Source: Clostridia bacterium (lineage in GTDB: Bacteria; Bacillota; Clostridia; Peptostreptococcales; Anaerovoracaceae). Taken from it: a stretch of DNA of 64,000 nucleotides. A model generated the notes under the pieces. That model was not told where the DNA came from. It did no database searches and worked only from the letters and a program-made list of their open reading frames with translations. A program made the position numbers and the translations under genes. The DNA lies in contig CABJAP010000010.1 of assembly GCA_902363595.1 (NCBI GenBank), forward strand, positions 124,001 to 188,000, written 5' to 3'. Shown piece by piece: positions 63,182 to 64,000 of the stretch. Within the stretch, counting starts at the first letter, position 1, and the number at the start of each line of letters is the position of its first letter.

Positions 63182-63300
63182 GTTTTTACACAAAGCTGTG
63201 GGTTTGTGGGGCCTCATTACGAAAAAGCTGAAGCCTGGCCGCCGACCCGCCGATCTCAGATGGCTCAGGCATTAAAAAAAGTGTAAATTTCAAAAGAAAC
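63182..63300 (+). repeat. R1 dispersed repeat, copy D
   Basis: Starts TTTTTACACAAAGCTGTGGG then TTTGTGGGGCCTCATTA, and ends GGCTCAGGCATT...AAAGTGTAAATTTC. Ends TTTACAC/GTGTAAA are perfectly paired, where copy A has CGCAA/TTGCG: a compensatory change. Confidence 0.75.
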
Positions 63301-63380
63301 TTACACTTTTTTCCGCATATAAACGTCTGGCGCTGCTGCATGATACATATCAAAGTGCAGCCGCCCCTGTATGCTATTTT

Positions 63381-64000
63381 TTATTTCCCGGAAGCCACCG
63401 TGTGATTGGAATACGTGTCCCAGTTTGGCTCATAAGTGTCGTCGGCCTGGTTGCCCCAAAGCTTCCATCCATCGCGGATGCCTCTTGCGAACAGCTCCAG
63501 ATACGGCCCCGGGCTGCATGCTTCAATCAGATCAATGATTTCATCCGGCTTTCGTGAATGTTCCCGCTTCATCGCCCGAACCAGATTAACCTGACTCCTG
63601 GCCGGCTGCAAGGTTCGATTGCTCTTTCCTTTAATTCCAAAGAGCAGCAGTTCGGTCACATTGCGGAAATAAAAACCCACGCCTCTGCCGTCCGGGCCGC
63701 CGTCTTTTCTGACCTTTTCCCAAACCAGATTCGTCTTATATTCAAATCCCCACGCTTTCATGACTTCCAAACCTTCGGGAAGCAATGCATTGGGCACCCA
63801 CAGGTATAAATGACTTTTCTCCTCCGCAACGTCATCCACAGGAATTGCTTTGATCGCTTCCAGGGAAAGGGTAGGGTACCGGTTGAGCCGTTTATGCTCC
63901 GGCGCTACCTTTCCGGTCCTGTTTTGGAACTGCCACGGCGGGTCAGCAAGGATTGTCTTGAATTTATCCTCTCCGCAGAACGCCTTAAAATTGTCAATTG
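63381..64000 (-). CDS. MT-A70 family N6-adenine methyltransferase (5' part beyond the window)
   Basis: The frame is open from the window edge to the stop at 63381. The N-terminal visible part has TILADPPWQFQN with the catalytic DPPW motif, then RYPTLSLEAIKAI, LYLWVPNALL, TNLVWEKV and ELLLFGIKG, followed by HSRKPDEIIDLIEACSPG and ELFARG (the SAM-site region). It should methylate adenine in DNA (orphan or phage-type methyltransferase). The GTG at 63839 is internal, since the DPPW motif lies upstream of it. No restriction endonuclease is visible in the window. R1 copy D lies 80 bases downstream of its stop. Confidence 0.85.
   Translation of the reverse strand, partial: IDNFKAFCGEDKFKTILADPPWQFQNRTGKVAPEHKRLNRYPTLSLEAIKAIPVDDVAEEKSHLYLWVPNALLPEGLEVMKAWGFEYKTNLVWEKVRKDGGPDGRGVGFYFRNVTELLLFGIKGKSNRTLQPARSQVNLVRAMKREHSRKPDEIIDLIEACSPGPYLELFARGIRDGWKLWGNQADDTYEPNWDTYSNHTVASGK

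Noticed and set aside
1..64000. rRNA, tRNA, CRISPR array, IS element, replication origin
   Set aside because: No cloverleaf, rRNA segment, regularly spaced repeats with spacers, transposase frame or DnaA-box cluster was recognised.

Overview
The window reads as a chromosomal segment of a spore-forming, anaerobic, mid-GC Clostridia-type Firmicute. The reasons are the gene set (cdaA-cdaR-glmM-glmS, recD2-comF-hpf, yhaM, a CwlJ/GerQ-like spore pair, a flavodiiron protein, a rubredoxin domain, an ornithine decarboxylase), strong GGAGG-type ribosome binding sites and TTGACA-N17-TATAAT-type promoters. The order Eubacteriales is likely; I cannot name a genus from sequence alone. No rRNA, tRNA, CRISPR array, IS transposase or integrase was seen.

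Layout. 1-4123: a translationally coupled pair of membrane cyclic-di-GMP proteins, the first cut by the window edge. 4185-5831: gltX. 5912-12102 (minus): a second signalling operon, a REC-GGDEF-EAL-REC-GGDEF protein followed by a very large hybrid histidine kinase. 12510-16355: a tiny spore-type membrane gene, a DUF5688 gene and a large surface protein. 16670-19836: a QueG-like cysteine-rich protein, a TIGR04076 protein and a divergent MocR regulator/PNPOx-like pair. 20154-26694 (minus): an operon cdaA-cdaR-glmM-glmS-ahcY joining c-di-AMP synthesis, amino-sugar precursor supply and the methyl cycle. 26845-31659 (minus): yhaM, recD2, comF, a structured RNA matching the raiA motif, and hpf. 31931-33022: CwlJ-like cortex hydrolase plus GerQ-like coat protein. 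33231-42519: NAD synthetase, an ASCH-like protein, an AraC regulator, ornithine decarboxylase, a surface 5'-nucleotidase and a DUF2156 protein. 42735-46637: a two-component system and an APC permease. 46803-49334: a further GGDEF-EAL protein with a pseudo-receiver. 50107: pgeF.

The most notable unit is 51137-55050. A single 634-residue polypeptide joins a short-chain acyl-CoA dehydrogenase, the FAD domain of ETF-alpha and a rubredoxin. It is co-transcribed with a flavodiiron protein and sits divergent from a Crp/Fnr regulator. My inference is a self-contained chain from acyl-CoA to O2 (or NO) that bypasses soluble ETF. Thioredoxin, an EamA transporter and a five-gene minus-strand operon follow. 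That operon holds two paralogous lipoproteins flanking a zinc alcohol dehydrogenase, then a WYL-SF1 helicase-nuclease and a PAP2 phosphatase. The window ends inside an MT-A70 adenine methyltransferase.

Three families of dispersed intergenic repeats were found by eye: R1 (four copies of about 115-130 bp with paired ends), R2 (a hairpin element, once singly and once in tandem) and R3 (two copies directly after stop codons, one internally deleted). Many gene starts are set here by the Shine-Dalgarno position rather than the longest reading frame; these choices are stated per gene.
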